In this document: positions 13,996-21,792 of the stretch, one piece after another
Layout of the letters: each line of letters opens with the position of its first letter
Position numbering within the stretch: the first letter of the stretch is position 1
Origin: Bacillota bacterium
Lineage (GTDB): Bacteria; Bacillota; Clostridia; Peptostreptococcales; Anaerovoracaceae
DNA length: 25,364 nucleotides
Assembly (NCBI GenBank): GCA_022706625.1
Contig: JAKJCD010000007.1
Span: forward strand, 2,779-28,142
Reading direction: 5' to 3'
Translations under genes and position numbers: made by a program
The notes under the pieces: generated by a model
Databases searched by the model: none
What the model was told of the DNA's origin: nothing
What the model saw: only the letters and a program-made list of their open reading frames with translations

Positions 13996-14019
13996 TATCA
14001 CCTTTATTATACTTGTCAA
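13992..14019 (-). promoter_or_regulatory. Promoter of the gntR-ABC operon
   Basis: Minus-strand -35 TTGACA (14014-14019) and -10 TATAGT (13992-13997) with 16-nt spacing, about 55 nt upstream of the gntR start. The -10 overlaps the palindrome at 13970-13995. Confidence 0.6.
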
Positions 14020-14074
14020 CACATTTTTTAATTTTAATCCTTCTTTAAACGTAGTTAAGAATCCATCAGCCGGC

Positions 14075-14185
14075 AAAAGCAACACATTTCATTGAGAACT
14101 TTATTTCCGTTGCTTTGTAATTGAATAAACCAATAAAAACTCAAAAAAGCAACGGAATTCTTATATGCTTTTCACGTTGCTTTTT
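14075..14185. repeat. Four alternating copies of GTTGCTTT forming alternative hairpins
   Basis: The 8-mer GTTGCTTT or its complement occurs at 14076-14083 (-), 14109-14116 (+), 14146-14153 (-) and 14176-14183 (+). Neighbouring copies can pair: 8 bp for copies 1-2, 12 bp for copies 2-3 (arms 14105-14116 and 14146-14157), and 11 bp for copies 3-4 (arms 14144-14154 and 14175-14185). The pairings exclude each other. The array fills the space between the dpaL stop and the gntR promoter. Confidence 0.7.
14144..14185 (-). terminator. Probable terminator of dpaL
   Basis: An 11-bp stem (arms 14144-14154 and 14175-14185, 20-nt loop) begins 9 nt after the dpaL stop codon. On the minus strand its distal arm runs into CGTTGCTTTTTTGAG, giving a six-T tract. 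The stem is AT-rich, so efficiency is uncertain. Confidence 0.55.
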
Positions 14186-14193
14186 CAGGTTTG

Positions 14194-15402
14194 TTATTCA
14201 GCTATGACCCTTTGGTAGTTCTCAGGATCTGTATCTCCCTCGGTACTGATAAGTAGTATCCTTGAATCCTTATTGATTTTTAATTGCTCTTTTACCTGAT
14301 CAAATTTACTATTTCCCAGTATAGTCTTTACAAGCCCTAAGCCAACGGCACCGGACTCACCCGATATGATCCTGTGATCTCCCGGCAGCGGATGGGCAAG
14401 TGTTCTCATGCCTTCAATCGTTATCTCGTCCGAACACGAAATAAAGCAGTCCGCATAATCCTTCATTATTTCCCAGGACAGATTGCAGGGTTCACCGCAG
14501 GCAAGGCCCGCCATTATGGTAGGCATGAATCCCGTAACGGCATGAGGCTTCCCGTCTCCTGCCTCCATTGATATAAAGAAACAAGCTGCCTCATCGGGCT
14601 CCACAATCACTGTTATTGGTCTAACGGTACCAAAAGCAGAGGCAAGATATGCCACAATTGCCGCTGCAAAAGCCCCAACCCCTGCCTGAAGAAAGACATG
14701 AGTAGGTAAAGCATTGACCCTTTGCGCTATCTGTTCCAAGGCCTCATCGATGATTGTGGTATATCCCTGCATTATCCATGTGGGTATCTCGGTATAACCT
14801 TCCTTTACGCTGTCCTGTATCACTACTCCTCCGTGTTCTTTCGCATATCGCTTTGCCAAACGGACAGTATCGTCATAATTCAAATCCGTTATAGATGCTT
14901 CCGCCCCCTCTTTGCGAATGTTCATAAGCCGTGCCTCTGCAGAGCCTTTCGGCATAAATACAACTGATTTCTGCCCCAGCTGCCCGGCTGCCCAGGCTAC
15001 GCCCCTGCCGTGGTTTCCGTCAGTAGCGGTGACAAAGGTGAGATCGCCGAGTTTATTCCGTATTTCGACGGATCTTAGCTTTTCAAAGGATAGTTCCGAT
15101 ATGTCTATGTTAAGCCGTTTAGCCAGATATTTTCCAACGGCATAGGAACCGCCCAAAACCTTAAAGGCGTTGAGCCCGAATCGGTAAGACTCATCTTTCA
15201 TCCAGATGTTTTCTACTCCCAAGGCCCTGGAAAGGGCATTCAACTCCTGCAGCGGCGTTTCCCGATATTGAGGAAAGCTCCTGTGAAAATTTCGAACTTC
15301 GAAGATGTTCTTTTTATTGAACTCTCTGACCGGTGTTTTTATATATTTTTCATCCCGAGCATTTTCGTTTGTAATACATTTTATCTTTCTCTCGTTATTC
15401 AT
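14194..15402 (-). CDS. dpaL: Diaminopropionate ammonia-lyase
   Basis: This PLP enzyme cleaves 2,3-diaminopropionate to pyruvate and two ammonia. The 402-residue protein is close to the usual length. The N terminus has the family pattern NIFEVRNFHRSFPQYRETPL. The PLP lysine lies in FGLNAFKVLGG (Lys81). TATDGNHGRG (Asp128) and QDSVKEGYTEIPTWIMQGY correspond to the catalytic acid regions known in the E. coli enzyme. SGESGAVGLG near the C terminus fits the PLP-phosphate surroundings of fold-type II enzymes. ATG 15402 has AGGAGG 7 nt upstream. A possible promoter is at 15430-15457, and a hairpin terminator follows the stop. The gene follows an MFS exporter by 103 nt. It may let the cell use or detoxify diaminopropionate; no ygeW/ygeY-type partner genes are present. 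Confidence 0.93.
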   Translation of the reverse strand: MNNERKIKCITNENARDEKYIKTPVREFNKKNIFEVRNFHRSFPQYRETPLQELNALSRALGVENIWMKDESYRFGLNAFKVLGGSYAVGKYLAKRLNIDISELSFEKLRSVEIRNKLGDLTFVTATDGNHGRGVAWAAGQLGQKSVVFMPKGSAEARLMNIRKEGAEASITDLNYDDTVRLAKRYAKEHGGVVIQDSVKEGYTEIPTWIMQGYTTIIDEALEQIAQRVNALPTHVFLQAGVGAFAAAIVAYLASAFGTVRPITVIVEPDEAACFFISMEAGDGKPHAVTGFMPTIMAGLACGEPCNLSWEIMKDYADCFISCSDEITIEGMRTLAHPLPGDHRIISGESGAVGLGLVKTILGNSKFDQVKEQLKINKDSRILLISTEGDTDPENYQRVIAE

Positions 15403-15429
15403 TATGATCCCTCCTGTTTGTTCCTGCCT

Positions 15430-15457
15430 TAAATAACAATCAATAAAGAGCTGTCAA
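15430..15457 (-). promoter_or_regulatory. Possible promoter of dpaL
   Basis: Minus-strand -35 TTGACA (15452-15457) and a weak -10 TATTTA (15430-15435) with 16-nt spacing, in the 103-nt gap between the MFS gene and dpaL. The -35 is perfect and the -10 is poor. Confidence 0.4.
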
Positions 15458-15505
15458 TGAAGTCCTTAAAGTTATTATGCAGCAAGCATTAACAGAATAC
15501 AATAT

Positions 15506-16900
15506 TTAAACCCTATCACGTTTCAGCGAAATAAAAACACCAGCTATGCACAAGCATGTAAAGACTATATAGGAAACCTTCATGACATGAATGAGACTGG
15601 CGGCATCCGTTTCGCTAAGCGGGGTGCTTCCCAAGAATGTCGCAACTATAAAGGTTACGATAGCCATGCTGCTGCTATGGCCCAGATTTCTCATAGTCGC
15701 CAGTATTGAAGAAGCGACTCCGTAGTCCCTGGGCTCCACACAAGACATCACGGCATTGGTATTCGGTGAGGAGAAGAATGCGAATCCAATCCCAACTATT
15801 ATCAGATACAGTATGATCAAAACAAGAGGAAATTCAGCAGAAATGAATATGAAAAGGAATAATCCCAGAGCACATAACCCCATTCCAAAAGAGGCGAGCT
15901 TATGCGATGCTATCCGATCAGAAAGCCGCCCGGCAAAAGGCGATAATAACGCCATAATCAAGGGTTGGCTGATCAGGATCAAGCCGGCGGCCTGTGAGTC
16001 AAACCCGCGGATCACCTGTAGGTATATTGACAGTAAGTAGCCCAGAGCAAAGGTTGCACCATAGTTTAGCAGTGCCGCCAGATTTGAGAGAAGGTAACCG
16101 ATATTCTTTCGAAATAATCTGACTTGGATCACCGGACTCTGGGCATGCAGCTCATGGCGAACAAAAAACATAAAAAGCAGAACGGATACTGGGATGAGGT
16201 ACTTAGCAAAGGCTTCAGTAGAATAGGCCGATAATCCGTACATCATGCTGAAAATTGTTATAATAAAGAGAAGACTGCCAATAAGATCCATTTCTTTCAC
16301 GGTGCCTCGCAATGAATCGGATGAAGACGGCAGTACCATTTTTGCCAAAGCAAATGTGATGACTCCAATGATAAATGTAACTAAAAAAATAGAGCGCCAG
16401 CCGAACAAATGGTTTAATATCCCTCCCAGCACCGGGCCGGCGGTTAACCCCGTATAGGTAGCTCCTATAAAATAGCCTAAAACCTTTCCGTGCTTTTCCC
16501 GGGAAAAACGGCTTATTAAAACTGCTTGATTGGTAGAGAATATCATAGCTCCCGATATCCCCTGCAATATGCGAAGCAGCAAAAGTATTTCCATTGATCC
16601 GGCAAAACACGTGGCTCCGGAACAAACAGAGAAAGCAATGATACCTGCTTTAAGTATCCTTTCTCTGCCGGTAAGATCCGCCAGACGACCGATGGGGACC
16701 GACAATGTAGCCGCAGCGAGTATGTATCCGCTTATTATCCAGCCTATAGCCGTTGCTCCCGCACTGAATTCATTATCAATGGCAGGTATCGATAAATTGA
16801 GCGCACTGCCTGAGAAAGTTGTCACAAATGCACTAAATATAGCCACAAGCAACGTTAAGGATCCGGTATCCGTCGGGATTTTTATATTAACTTTTTTCAT
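15506..16900 (-). CDS. MFS transporter, DHA2 (14-TM) drug exporter type
   Basis: This 464-residue integral membrane protein belongs to the major facilitator superfamily. The N-terminal half has SGSALNLSIPAIDNEF in the first helix and loop, motif A GRLADLTGRERIL after helix 2, and GLTAGPVLGGILNHLFGWRSIFL, the motif C region of exporters. About 14 hydrophobic segments are seen, as in the EmrB/QacA (DHA2) group. The substrate is probably a hydrophobic or cationic toxic compound exported against protons, but this cannot be read from the sequence. ATG 16900 follows AGGG by 6 nt. The gene lies 33 nt downstream of the metallophosphoesterase gene on the same strand, so cotranscription is possible without an obvious functional link. 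Confidence 0.88.
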   Translation of the reverse strand: MKKVNIKIPTDTGSLTLLVAIFSAFVTTFSGSALNLSIPAIDNEFSAGATAIGWIISGYILAAATLSVPIGRLADLTGRERILKAGIIAFSVCSGATCFAGSMEILLLLRILQGISGAMIFSTNQAVLISRFSREKHGKVLGYFIGATYTGLTAGPVLGGILNHLFGWRSIFLVTFIIGVITFALAKMVLPSSSDSLRGTVKEMDLIGSLLFIITIFSMMYGLSAYSTEAFAKYLIPVSVLLFMFFVRHELHAQSPVIQVRLFRKNIGYLLSNLAALLNYGATFALGYLLSIYLQVIRGFDSQAAGLILISQPLIMALLSPFAGRLSDRIASHKLASFGMGLCALGLFLFIFISAEFPLVLIILYLIIVGIGFAFFSSPNTNAVMSCVEPRDYGVASSILATMRNLGHSSSMAIVTFIVATFLGSTPLSETDAASLIHVMKVSYIVFTCLCIAGVFISLKRDRV

Positions 16901-16933
16901 AATCAGCCCTGATTCTATTCTTTATCAAAGTAT

Positions 16934-17815
16934 TCATTTATAAAGCTCGATTGTTACGATTTCGGGGCAATTGAGAAAACGAAAACCAAAATTGCCGTTT
17001 CCTATGCCTCTGCTTACAACCAAATTCTGCTCACCAAAGGGATATAGCCCCCCATCGTATTCCGGGAAGAATGTTCTCTCAGGGGAGTATATGCCTCCCA
17101 CAAAGGGCAAGCGGATCATACCGCCGTGGACATGCCCGCAGAGGGTCAGATCCGCTCCCCATTTTATGTACGACTCCGCATAAAGCGGATTATGAGTCAG
17201 CAGTACACTGAATTCCTGCCCGCCATTTTTACCGAGGAGCTTTTCGATCCGGTCGGTACCAAGATAGTATGTCTCTGCATTTTCCTTTACGTATTCGTTG
17301 TTCCTGCTGCTGTAATAACGCATGTTTATCCAAAGTCCGTAAAGGTTCAGCCTTTCTTCTCCTCTTGTAACCGAGACCTTTTCATTGTCCAAAACCTGTA
17401 CTCCCATTCGCCCGAGTTCATAATAAATATAGCTTCGATCGACAGAGCTTAAAGACTGTTCGTGATTTCCCACGATAAAATAAACTTCATAGCTTGCAGC
17501 AAGGCTTTTTGCCAAATCTAAAAAAATACTGAAATCCCGGTCTGTAGAATTGACCATGTCACCTGTCATGACTATCATATCCGGATCAATTCTACGGACT
17601 TTTTTTAGAATTGCTTTATTTCCTTTTCCAAACTCACTGCTGTGCAGATCAGACAGCAAAACGATTTTGTAACCATCAAAGGTATTCGGAAGCTTTTCAT
17701 ACTTTATTTTATACTCGCTGATAAAAATAAAGCGGTTGCTTACATATAGCATAGCGGTGATCACGACCACCGCTATTATTAAAACAAATAAGGCCAACTT
17801 CTTACTTTTTTGCAT
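16934..17815 (-). CDS. Membrane-anchored metallophosphoesterase (YaeI/YkuE-like)
   Basis: This 293-residue calcineurin-like phosphoesterase carries an N-terminal membrane anchor (about 8-27, LALFVLIIAVVVITAML) with the catalytic domain predicted outside the membrane. Metal-site motifs are complete: LLSDLHSS (Asp56, His58), MTGDMVN (Asp86), VGNHEQ (Asn117, His118), LLTHNP (His208) and CGHVHGG (His228, His230). Related proteins YaeI and YkuE have been linked to phosphodiester hydrolysis in lipids or the cell envelope, so an envelope substrate is likely but unproven. ATG 17815 is preceded by GGGGG. The upstream DNA has TATAAT-like boxes at 17863-17868 and 17898-17903 without good -35 partners. 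Confidence 0.9.
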   Translation of the reverse strand: MQKSKKLALFVLIIAVVVITAMLYVSNRFIFISEYKIKYEKLPNTFDGYKIVLLSDLHSSEFGKGNKAILKKVRRIDPDMIVMTGDMVNSTDRDFSIFLDLAKSLAASYEVYFIVGNHEQSLSSVDRSYIYYELGRMGVQVLDNEKVSVTRGEERLNLYGLWINMRYYSSRNNEYVKENAETYYLGTDRIEKLLGKNGGQEFSVLLTHNPLYAESYIKWGADLTLCGHVHGGMIRLPFVGGIYSPERTFFPEYDGGLYPFGEQNLVVSRGIGNGNFGFRFLNCPEIVTIELYK

Positions 17816-17936
17816 GGATCCCCCCGGCAGCGCTGTAGTTATTAATCATATAAGATCGACCTATTATACGATATCATTATCAGCTGCTCCGTCTGGATTA
17901 TAACACACATGAAGCTAAGCTTGCATCATCATAAGT

Positions 17937-18023
17937 TTAGGGAACAGCTTTAAGTACATCCGCCGCTTTCGGGAAAGAGATAACAATATCGCCAACTTTC
18001 TGTGAGCTGTTAAATCTATCCAT
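17937..18023 (-). pseudogene. Truncated relic of iron-sulfur repair protein Ric/ScdA (ScdA_N domain)
   Basis: A 28-codon ORF encodes FNSSQKVGDIVISFPKAADV and then LKAVP and a stop. This closely follows the start of the ScdA_N (DUF542) domain of the di-iron Fe-S cluster repair protein RIC/ScdA/YtfE, where KVGDIV, a PxAAxVF stretch and then IDFCCGG are expected. Here the homology ends just before the Cys-Cys metal motif, and neither that motif nor the hemerythrin-like domain is found downstream. The ATG has an AGAGGAAG ribosome site and a possible promoter at 18048-18075 (TTGATA, 16 nt, TATAAG). The 5' end of the gene therefore seems preserved and the rest deleted. The remaining 17816-17936 and 18024-18136 hold no other gene. 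A functional small peptide is possible but less likely. Confidence 0.6.
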
Positions 18024-18047
18024 TTTCTTCCTCTTTTCTTTTGCGCT

Positions 18048-18075
18048 CTTATAGATTGATCCTATAACGTATCAA
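18048..18075 (-). promoter_or_regulatory. Possible promoter of the ric relic
   Basis: Minus-strand -35 TTGATA (18070-18075) and -10 TATAAG (18048-18053), 16-nt spacing, about 25 nt upstream of the relic's start codon. Confidence 0.35.
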
Positions 18076-18104
18076 CTTAATGATTCCCTTGATTCCCTGA
18101 TGTG

Positions 18105-18125
18105 AAACAAGATTTATCCTTGTTT
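18105..18125 (-). terminator. Short hairpin after the lipoprotein gene
   Basis: AAACAAG/CTTGTTT arms (18105-18111, 18119-18125) around a 7-nt loop, 11 nt after the lipoprotein stop. On the minus strand the stem ends in CTTGTTTCAC. It is a weak candidate terminator for the two-component/lipoprotein operon. Confidence 0.35.
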
Positions 18126-18136
18126 GGCGTTTAGCG

Positions 18137-19606
18137 CTAGTTTACCAAAGCCTTTGCACCATAAGAAATAAACGTATTTCGCCAGTTTTCAACATAAGAA
18201 CCGGTGGCCCATTCCGCCATAATTATATCCGTACCTTCTTTAAGCCTGATCTCCTTTATAGGATCCCCGACCAATTGTCCCGGACTTATGCGAAAAACCA
18301 ATAATTTATTTTTCGTTTTCACCAGGGCGATGTCCTTATTGGGTGAAGTAAAGGCATCTACCGCATCCGGGACCCTATCCCTGATTTTGTACCAGCTCAG
18401 GACCAGGGAATCATAGAATATCAAATTTGACGGCGGTGCAATTTTCAGTTCATAATCGGTATATTCCGGCATCCCGTCGCTCTGATAGTTTATCCTCCCC
18501 TTGAAGATCCAATGACCGTCTTTTCTTGATAATCCGAAATTTTCATCCGGATATTCTCCGGCAAGAAATCTGGCCTTGCTGTCTTTGCTCAAAGCTTTGG
18601 CTGTCTCTTTATAGGCATTTATGAAGGTATCCTTTCCCGTTTCATCCAAGAGAACGGATATTTTTATCACCGCCTCAGATGACAGCTTATCCACCGGCAA
18701 CACTTGAAGCCTGCTCATTTCACCGGTATTTTTCTCAACAGCGATATAATCGTTACCTACATAGTCTATTATCTTATACGACAGGCTGCTTCTTTGTTCA
18801 TCCTTGCCGACAAATTCCATATCATTCGCCTTTTCATATTTTTCAACGGTTTTTGCATTTAGATTGCGGGCCGTCAGTATATTTCCGCTCGCTTCTTCAA
18901 AAATGATGTCCTGAACGCTGAGCTCCCAGAAGCCGCTTTTGCGAGGAAAAAATAAATTATCGGCTGTTAGCACCGGACTCATCTCTCCCCGGTCTGCTGC
19001 CACCCAAATCGTGCTGTATGTATAACCTGTCTTCCCGGAGATCCGCAGCCCTAAAAGAATGCCGGAGGCTCTTCCTTCACCGCCCTGGTCTTTGGGTTGC
19101 AGGCTCGGATCCGTCGGGATATAATCCCAATCGTCAGAAACCTTTTTCAACAGAAGTACTGCATACTGAACGAAAAATATCATTCTCTCATCATCAAGCT
19201 TTAGAAATTCACCTAAGTAATTGCCGGAGGCATAGATGGTGGTCACTTCAACCATCTGTAAATCCTCCCCAAACAGATCGCAATGCTCTACGTATTTTGT
19301 AGCTAAATAATCTGCGGAATTTACCCTCTTGATCTTATATGAGACATTGTCATATACGATATCGTCTAAAGCAACTGCACCTTCTGTAAATTGGATGCTG
19401 CTTCCTGTCCGTAGCTGCGTTAATTCCCTATCCTGTTTCTCGTCGAGTTCCGCGGACACTTCCCATTCCCCGGAAAACGGATCAGCCTTATTTGAGGGCG
19501 GGATTATCCTGCCGGCGGAAGTTCCGGGTTCTCCGGGCAAAACTGAACATCCGTCAAGGATCAATAGTAAAAAAACTAATACCAGTACCGGGAGCTTTTT
19601 AATCAT
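18137..19606 (-). CDS. Predicted lipoprotein of a two-component operon, function unknown
   Basis: This 489-residue protein begins with a lipoprotein signal: MIKKLPVLVLVFLLLILDGC, with a lipobox-like ILDGC and acylated Cys20. It should be anchored on the outer face of the membrane. The rest is hydrophilic and beta-rich with no motif I recognise. Two loosely similar segments (GEWEVSAELDEKQ early, and GHWIFKGRINYQSDG near residue 370) suggest repeated beta modules. ATG 19606 is chosen because AAGGGGAG lies 5 nt upstream and the signal peptide begins there; the longer ORF from 19663 would bury it. It overlaps the histidine kinase gene by 8 nt, so it is the third gene of the operon and may be an accessory sensor or the regulated envelope component. 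Confidence 0.75.
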   Translation of the reverse strand: MIKKLPVLVLVFLLLILDGCSVLPGEPGTSAGRIIPPSNKADPFSGEWEVSAELDEKQDRELTQLRTGSSIQFTEGAVALDDIVYDNVSYKIKRVNSADYLATKYVEHCDLFGEDLQMVEVTTIYASGNYLGEFLKLDDERMIFFVQYAVLLLKKVSDDWDYIPTDPSLQPKDQGGEGRASGILLGLRISGKTGYTYSTIWVAADRGEMSPVLTADNLFFPRKSGFWELSVQDIIFEEASGNILTARNLNAKTVEKYEKANDMEFVGKDEQRSSLSYKIIDYVGNDYIAVEKNTGEMSRLQVLPVDKLSSEAVIKISVLLDETGKDTFINAYKETAKALSKDSKARFLAGEYPDENFGLSRKDGHWIFKGRINYQSDGMPEYTDYELKIAPPSNLIFYDSLVLSWYKIRDRVPDAVDAFTSPNKDIALVKTKNKLLVFRISPGQLVGDPIKEIRLKEGTDIIMAEWATGSYVENWRNTFISYGAKALVN

Positions 19607-20993
19607 TGCTTCTCCCCTTAAAAGGCAGGATAACAGTGACCTGTGTCCCCGCACCGATTTCACTTTCGATTTCCATTCTGCCTTTCATTTGATTCACGAT
19701 CTCCTCACAGATCGATAGTCCTATTCCATTTTTGGACATAGAGCTTCTGCCTTTATAGAACTTTTCTTTTACCATCGGCAATTCCTCTGCCGATATGCCG
19801 CACCCGGTATCCGAAATGCAGAATTTCAACTCTTTTTCGGATACTTCAGCTTCAAAACAAACAGATCCCCCTGCATTCGTAAAATTGAATGCATTATCAA
19901 GGATGTTGATAAAAAGCTGCTTTAGCCGGTTTCCGTCCGTTTTAAGATCAGGGAGGTCCTTTCCGCAGTTGACGGTAAAATCGATATTTTCTCGAACAGC
20001 CCGCATCATAAACTGCTTTCTGATGTCCGAAAGCAGGCCGGCCAAATCAACCTCTTCATATTCGAGTTTTATCCTGCCGGAAACAAATTTTGAAAAGTCC
20101 AGCAGTTCTTCTACCATCCCGGTGAGCCTCCCGCTTTCTTTAGCTATTATCCCAAGGCCGTCTGTAAGGGTCTCCTCCTGCCTGAATCTCTCATTTTGAA
20201 GAGTAAGAGCCCAGCCCATGATAGATGTCAGAGGCGTTCTCAGTTCATGAGAAACCGAGGTGATAAAATCATTTTTGAGCTGTTCTCTTCTAATGATCTC
20301 ATCCGCCATATAGTTTAAAGTATCCGACAGTTTTCCGATTTCATCATTACGCTTTTTTCTGCTCCTGATTTTAAAATTGCCCTCTGCCATACTTTCTGCG
20401 GCTTCTGTCACTTCTTTCAAGGGGACGAGAATGGTATCGGCTAAAAAGACACTGAGAAGCCCTAAGATCAAAATGACAAAAACACCGATTATGATAAACA
20501 CATTGGCCGTACTCTTAATGCTTTTGTCTATCTCCTCGGTAGATGCGATAAAGCGAAGAGCCCCGACGACCTTTCCGCCTGATGTCAAAGGATAAGCTAC
20601 AGACATAACCTTTCGGCCGCTCATTTTTCCGGTCCATTCTCCCATCTTGCCCTTTAATGCAGTTTGAATATCTTCTGTGGCCTCATGGAGATCCGGGAAT
20701 GTGCCGGAGGAATCCATAACTATCCTGCCCTCGCTGTTAACTATCTCGACCAGGGCATTGCTTTGATTCCAAAAGGCATCCACATTATATAAAATATTAT
20801 TTTCAAGGGAGGTATCAGAGTAGTATTTAGAATACATGTCAGCACTGATTTTGATCTGATTCGTAAGGTTGCCTCTCAGACTGTCATAGTAATTTTGCTG
20901 TACCGTGTAAATCAGCATCACTTCCAGGATAGTGACTGAGACCATGATGACAATAATAAAATTTACCGTCAACCTCCATCTGATCCCTTTCAT
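19599..20993 (-). CDS. Membrane sensor histidine kinase
   Basis: This 464-residue kinase should pair with the response regulator encoded just upstream. Two transmembrane helices (about 10-30 and 164-186) flank an extracytoplasmic sensor domain of about 130 residues. A HAMP domain (about 187-238) leads to the HisKA segment with SVSHELRTP (phospho-acceptor His249). The ATPase domain has an N-box NILDNAFNF, G1 DTGCGI (395-400) and G2 NGIGLSI (422-428). All catalytic motifs are intact. ATG 20993 has AGGAG 6 nt upstream and overlaps the regulator stop by 4 nt (ATGA). The longer ORF from 21023 would run into the regulator gene. The stimulus is unknown. Confidence 0.93.
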   Translation of the reverse strand: MKGIRWRLTVNFIIVIMVSVTILEVMLIYTVQQNYYDSLRGNLTNQIKISADMYSKYYSDTSLENNILYNVDAFWNQSNALVEIVNSEGRIVMDSSGTFPDLHEATEDIQTALKGKMGEWTGKMSGRKVMSVAYPLTSGGKVVGALRFIASTEEIDKSIKSTANVFIIIGVFVILILGLLSVFLADTILVPLKEVTEAAESMAEGNFKIRSRKKRNDEIGKLSDTLNYMADEIIRREQLKNDFITSVSHELRTPLTSIMGWALTLQNERFRQEETLTDGLGIIAKESGRLTGMVEELLDFSKFVSGRIKLEYEEVDLAGLLSDIRKQFMMRAVRENIDFTVNCGKDLPDLKTDGNRLKQLFINILDNAFNFTNAGGSVCFEAEVSEKELKFCISDTGCGISAEELPMVKEKFYKGRSSMSKNGIGLSICEEIVNQMKGRMEIESEIGAGTQVTVILPFKGRSND

Positions 20994-21703
20994 GTAAGTC
21001 TCCTGTCCGATTCTGATTGCCACCTGTATCCCGATCCCCAGACTGTTTTAATTAATCGTGGTTGAGAAGGATTATCCTCTATTTTTTCCCTGAGCCGCCT
21101 GATATGTACATCCAAGGTCTTGGTATCGCCATAGTAGTCATCGCCCCAGACCTCATTTAAGAGTTCATCCCTCTTAAGGGTTTTACCGGGGTTTTCCATA
21201 AAAAGCTTCAGCAAAGAATATTCAATGGGTGTCAGTTCCACCTCTAAATCATCCTTAAACAGCCGGTTGCCTTCGATATCCAGACGCAAATTGCTGCAGG
21301 TATAAATCGTTTTCCCTGCCGGGGAACCGTCGCGCCTCCTAAGAAGTGCTTTTATCCTGGCTATCAGTTCAAAAGGATTAAATGGCTTTACCATGTAATC
21401 ATCGGCCCCCAGTTCAAGGCCCATGATTTTATCAGTATCCTGTCCTTTTGCTGTCAGCATGACGATGAGGGATTCAGGGAAATTATCACGAATATGCTGA
21501 CACACCTGAAATCCGTCAATACCGGGGAGCATCAAATCAAGTACAACTACATCAGGTCGAAAGGCTGCAAGCAGATCCAACGCTTCTTTTCCGCCGGCGG
21601 CTTCTCCAACTTCGTATCCTGCCATAGAAAGGTTAAGCTTTATAAAGCTCCGGATGGATTCTTCATCTTCAACAATCAGTACTTTTATTTTATTACCGCT
21701 CAT
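20990..21703 (-). CDS. OmpR/PhoB-family response regulator
   Basis: This 237-residue regulator has a receiver domain (about 5-118) with acidic pocket Glu12/Asp13, phosphorylation site Asp56 in VVLDLMLPGIDG, Thr84 and Lys106 (MVKPF). An OmpR-type winged helix follows (about 133-230, with ELTPIEYSLLKLF and LDVHIRRLREKIE). It should bind DNA as a phosphorylated dimer, activated by the adjacent kinase. ATG 21703 follows AAGAGGA by 7 nt. A possible extended -10 (TGATATGAT, about 45 nt upstream of the start) lies in the 89-nt gap to the acyltransferase gene. Target genes are not evident, but the lipoprotein in the same operon is an obvious candidate for coregulation. Confidence 0.94.
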   Translation of the reverse strand: MSGNKIKVLIVEDEESIRSFIKLNLSMAGYEVGEAAGGKEALDLLAAFRPDVVVLDLMLPGIDGFQVCQHIRDNFPESLIVMLTAKGQDTDKIMGLELGADDYMVKPFNPFELIARIKALLRRRDGSPAGKTIYTCSNLRLDIEGNRLFKDDLEVELTPIEYSLLKLFMENPGKTLKRDELLNEVWGDDYYGDTKTLDVHIRRLREKIEDNPSQPRLIKTVWGSGYRWQSESDRRLT

Positions 21704-21792
21704 GGCTTTATCCTCTTATCGTATCATATCATGAACTCAGTTCTTTGACATCTTGCTTCCCATATCCTCCGGCAGTCTGAGCAATAGCAGGA

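Noticed and set aside
14075..14185. CRISPR array
   Set aside because: The four 8-mers alternate in orientation and are far too short for CRISPR repeats. They behave as inverted repeats.
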